Below are positions 5,711 through 7,431 of a stretch of DNA of 7,431 bases, piece after piece. The number at the start of each line of letters is the position of its first letter. Positions within the stretch are counted from its first letter, which is position 1. Both the position numbers and the translations under genes were made by a program. The stretch lies in assembly GCA_030616825.1 (NCBI GenBank), contig JAUWWO010000012.1, forward strand, positions 1 to 7,431, read 5' to 3'. The notes below the pieces were generated by a model. The model was not told the DNA's origin and did no database searches. It saw only the letters and a list, made by a program, of their open reading frames with translations. The stretch comes from Candidatus Margulisiibacteriota bacterium (lineage in GTDB: Bacteria; Margulisbacteria; WOR-1; JAUWWO01).

Positions 5711-6164
5711 GAATAAAACAATGATAAAAATCCGAAAAGCCCAAGAAAAAGATAAAAATGAAATTTTAAGAATCCTTAAAGATCTCGATCTTTATTATCC
5801 TTCACAATCTCTTAATAACTTCTGGGTGGCGGAAAAAGATGGCAAAATCGTAGGTATAGTCCAGCTTGAGGAATACGAAGCTTTTTTCTTCTTAAGGTCT
5901 CTGGGTATTATACAAAAGCATAGAAAACAAGGTATAGCCACATCTCTTCTAGGGGAAATTTTCAAAACCACACAGAAGGATATATATCTTTATACCATTT
6001 CCCCCAAATTCTTCGAAAAATTCGGATTTAAAGTCTGTGCCCCCTTTCCCGACCTCCCCTCCAAGGAAGCTCTGGGATGCAAAGAATGCTATCCCGAAAA
6101 GTGCGTTTGCATGCTGAAGCGTAAAGCGAAAGCCCGCCTAAGGAGGGGTAAAATTAGCCCATGA
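5709..6164 (+). CDS. GNAT-family N-acetyltransferase with C-terminal cysteine cluster
   Basis: A protein of 151 residues from ATG 5709, or 147 from ATG 5721. The fold is a classic GNAT: MIKIRKAQEKD at the first strand, AEKDGKIVGI at 41-50, the acetyl-CoA pyrophosphate loop HRKQGIA at 71-77, and FFEKFGF at 101-107. After residue 120 comes Cys124-x-x-Cys127 and Cys132-x-Cys134, close to the cysteine-rich end seen in short ArgA-like acetyltransferases. That end may bind a metal, but the true substrate is unknown. Neither start has a Shine-Dalgarno sequence; an upstream TTG at 5661 also lacks one and would add a non-family stretch. ATG 5721 gives the most typical N-terminus. The last residues are basic (RKAKARLRRGK), partly because the downstream ribosome-binding site AGGAGGGG is embedded there. 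The stop overlaps the next start (ATGA). Confidence 0.85.
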   Translation: MNKTMIKIRKAQEKDKNEILRILKDLDLYYPSQSLNNFWVAEKDGKIVGIVQLEEYEAFFFLRSLGIIQKHRKQGIATSLLGEIFKTTQKDIYLYTISPKFFEKFGFKVCAPFPDLPSKEALGCKECYPEKCVCMLKRKAKARLRRGKISP

Positions 6165-7057
6165 TTCCTGAATACCCAAAATTTAAACCCCTTGAGTTTG
6201 AGGATAAAAATACGCTCCTAAAATACTTAGACTTGACCCCAAGGAAAATCTGTGAACTAAATTTGACTAATTTGTTCGTCTGGAGAGACTTCGACAGACC
6301 CCAACTAACAATGATGAACGGCAATCTCTGCATCCTAGTCTCTCCGCCCAACGAGACGCAGTATTTCCTGGAACCCCTTGGTCAAAATAAATTTCTGGAA
6401 ACAGTTGAAACTTGTTTGAACCATACGAAAAAAATATCACGTGCCTCAGAATACTTTGTCTCTAAACTACCTAATAAAAATTACAAGATCATGCCCCTCC
6501 GCGATCAATTTGACTACATATATAATGTTAAAGAGCTGGCAGAACTAAAAGGGAAGAAATTCGATGGGAAAAGAAACCACATAAAGAAATTTAAGACAAG
6601 GCACCCCGATTATAAATTCATTCCACTTGAGCCAGGATTTAAAGAGCAGGCGATGGCCTTGTTTGAGAAATGGTTCGAAGCAAGAAAACAGTCAAGGTTC
6701 TTTCCCAAGCTCGCATACGATTCTCAAAAGAAGGCAGTTCAGGAGGCCTTTTCAAATTTTGCGAGACTTAAACTTTTAGGAGGCGCGTTATTCATAGATG
6801 ATTCGCTTAGAGGCTTTACCATTGGAAGCGAATTAAACCTGGAAACTGTTTCTGTACATCTTCAGTATGGCGATCCTTCGATTCAGGGCACATCACAGGT
6901 TCTTTTATGGGAAGCATGCAATAAAATCTATTCACCCTTTAAATATATCAATCTGGAGCAGGACCTTGGAATTCCAGGTTTAAGAAAAGCAAAACTATCC
7001 TATTATCCGCATCATCTGGAGAGGAAGTTTCAGATCGAGCGTGCAAAAAAGGATTAG
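6161..7057 (+). CDS. COG4866-type DUF2156 protein (LPG synthase C-terminal fold)
   Basis: A protein of 298 residues resembling the uncharacterised COG4866 family, which shares the DUF2156/PF09924 fold with the C-terminal domain of lysyl-phosphatidylglycerol synthases (a double GNAT-like fold). Visible signatures are FDYIYNVKELAEL at 117-129 followed by KGKKFDGKRNHIKKF to 144, and near the end INLEQDLGIPGLRKAKLSYY at 263-282. It has no membrane segments, so it lacks the flippase part of MprF and is probably cytosolic. Family members are often annotated as phosphatidylglycerol lysyltransferase-like, but activity and substrate are not established. ATG 6161 overlaps the GNAT stop as ATGA, with GGAGGGG 12 bases upstream, so the two acyltransferase-fold proteins are probably co-produced. 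Its TAG directly abuts the stop codon of the convergent tusA-like gene. Confidence 0.88.
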   Translation: MIPEYPKFKPLEFEDKNTLLKYLDLTPRKICELNLTNLFVWRDFDRPQLTMMNGNLCILVSPPNETQYFLEPLGQNKFLETVETCLNHTKKISRASEYFVSKLPNKNYKIMPLRDQFDYIYNVKELAELKGKKFDGKRNHIKKFKTRHPDYKFIPLEPGFKEQAMALFEKWFEARKQSRFFPKLAYDSQKKAVQEAFSNFARLKLLGGALFIDDSLRGFTIGSELNLETVSVHLQYGDPSIQGTSQVLLWEACNKIYSPFKYINLEQDLGIPGLRKAKLSYYPHHLERKFQIERAKKD

Positions 7058-7066
7058 TTAATCCTT
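7045..7066 (-). terminator. Possible intrinsic terminator of the tusA-like gene
   Basis: An 8-base inverted repeat (AAGGATTA, two bases, TAATCCTT; 7049-7066) covers both convergent stop codons. On the minus strand it runs into a tract of six T (7045-7050), as in an intrinsic terminator; on the plus strand no T tract follows. The stem is AT-rich and the loop must open to four bases, so it would be weak. Confidence 0.35.
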
Positions 7067-7291
7067 CGCTTTCCTCACATAGACTTTATATTCCCCACCT
7101 TCCCCCTCAACACCCAAGAATTCATTACCGGTGGCCTTACACCAAGCCGGCATGTCGGTCTTTATCCCTTCATCAGTAGAGAGGACCTCAAGTATCTGCC
7201 CAAGCTTTAGTTCTTTAATCTTCTTGGCAGTTTGTATAATAGGTATAGGACATAAAAGACCAAAACAATCAAGTGTTACATCTGCCTTCAT
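7058..7291 (-). CDS. TusA/SirA-family sulfur carrier protein
   Basis: A protein of 77 residues with the family signature LDCFGLLCPIPI: the persulfide-carrying cysteine is Cys14 in CPIP, and an extra Cys9 lies five residues before it. The layout (strand, CPxP helix, strand LEVLSTDEG, then the DMPAWCKATGNEF helix and a final strand) and the length match TusA (PF01206). Family members carry sulfane sulfur for tRNA thiolation, molybdenum cofactor or dissimilatory sulfur metabolism, and some serve selenium or uncharacterised roles. Start ATG 7291 has AAGGAGGG seven bases upstream. A longer frame from GTG 7312 would put that sequence inside its own codons and is rejected. It follows the C-terminus of another minus-strand gene by 43 bases and is probably co-transcribed with it. 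The partner enzymes that would fix its pathway are outside the window. Confidence 0.9.
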   Translation of the reverse strand: MKADVTLDCFGLLCPIPIIQTAKKIKELKLGQILEVLSTDEGIKTDMPAWCKATGNEFLGVEGEGGEYKVYVRKAKD

Positions 7292-7298
7292 AAATTTG

Positions 7299-7306
7299 CC
7301 CTCCTT
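7299..7306 (-). promoter_or_regulatory. Ribosome-binding site that sets the tusA-like start
   Basis: AAGGAGGG stands seven bases before ATG 7291. It falls inside codons 3-5 of the alternative GTG frame from 7312, which excludes that longer start. Confidence 0.65.
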
Positions 7307-7334
7307 GTCCACCGAAGTTTCAACGAAGGCGGAT

Positions 7335-7431
7335 TTAAATGAAATAACTTATCTTTCCTTCTCTCACATCTCCGAGAAAAGTCGCTGCGCCCGCGAAGGA
7401 ATCAATGCCATCTATAAAATCATTCTTGTCA
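7335..7431 (-). CDS. C-terminal end of an unrecognised protein, partial
   Basis: A minus-strand frame is open from the right edge for 31 codons and ends at TAA 7335-7337. The visible end reads like a natural globular protein, with segments FIDGIDSFAGAATFLG and DVREGKISYFI, but contains no motif that I can assign. It lies 43 bases upstream of the tusA-like gene, on the same strand and without an obvious promoter between them. It is therefore a likely operon partner and could reveal which sulfur pathway the TusA-like protein serves. Confidence 0.5.
   Translation of the reverse strand, partial: DKNDFIDGIDSFAGAATFLGDVREGKISYFI

Noticed and set aside
6154..6351. Minus-strand 65-codon ORF inside the COG4866 gene
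   Set aside because: Antisense to a conserved frame and without support of its own.
7311..7334. CCGCC/GGTGG stem ahead of the tusA-like gene
   Set aside because: Only five pairs including one G-U, with a 14-base loop; too weak to call a terminator or riboswitch.

Overview
The window looks like a bacterial chromosome segment from an anaerobic or micro-oxic organism. It is moderately AT-rich, densely packed, uses Shine-Dalgarno starts and has sigma-70-like promoters. Most genes lie on the minus strand, apart from a two-gene plus-strand unit on the right. Gene content points to redox and sulfur housekeeping in an anaerobe: rubrerythrin, a thioredoxin-reductase-like flavoprotein, a TlpA/CcdA thiol system and a TusA-type sulfur carrier. 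I cannot place the organism taxonomically from the sequence. There are no tRNAs, rRNAs, CRISPR arrays, insertion sequences or phage genes, and no gene-free stretch exceeds about 100 bases.

Left part (1-1617, minus): two tandem paralogous multi-helix membrane proteins, each ending in a charged coiled coil. The upstream copy (753-1532) is complete and has no catalytic domain. The downstream copy starts in an ATGA overlap at 756 and runs off the left edge. Both carry an (H)G-x-L-E-x-x-W motif resembling the GGxxNPF quinone-site motif of RegB/PrrB redox sensors, so a membrane sensor role is likely. An 18-codon ORF and a perfect TATAAT lie just upstream of the pair.

Middle (1618-4353, minus): a probable four-gene operon behind a promoter at about 4298-4326. 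In transcription order it encodes a rubrerythrin-type diiron protein, a thioredoxin-reductase-like flavoprotein with AhpF-like features, a small FmdB-type zinc ribbon with a cysteine-rich tail, and an ArsP-family (PF03773) permease coupled to it through a TAATG overlap. This reads as a peroxide/redox unit joined to a thiol- or metal(loid)-related export unit; that joint role is inference.

Right-middle (4355-5667, minus): tlpA-like and ccdA genes, two bases apart, behind a strong-looking promoter (TCGACA, 16 bases, TATAAT). CcdA would carry reducing equivalents across the membrane to the exported thioredoxin-fold protein.

Right (5681-7431): divergently transcribed is a GNAT acetyltransferase with a four-cysteine C-terminal cluster, overlapping by ATGA a COG4866/DUF2156 protein. 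That protein's stop codon directly abuts the stop of a convergent tusA-like gene. The last 31 codons of an unrecognised minus-strand gene lie upstream of tusA. Several start codons are reassigned here from ribosome-binding-site placement (zinc ribbon, permease, tusA, GNAT).
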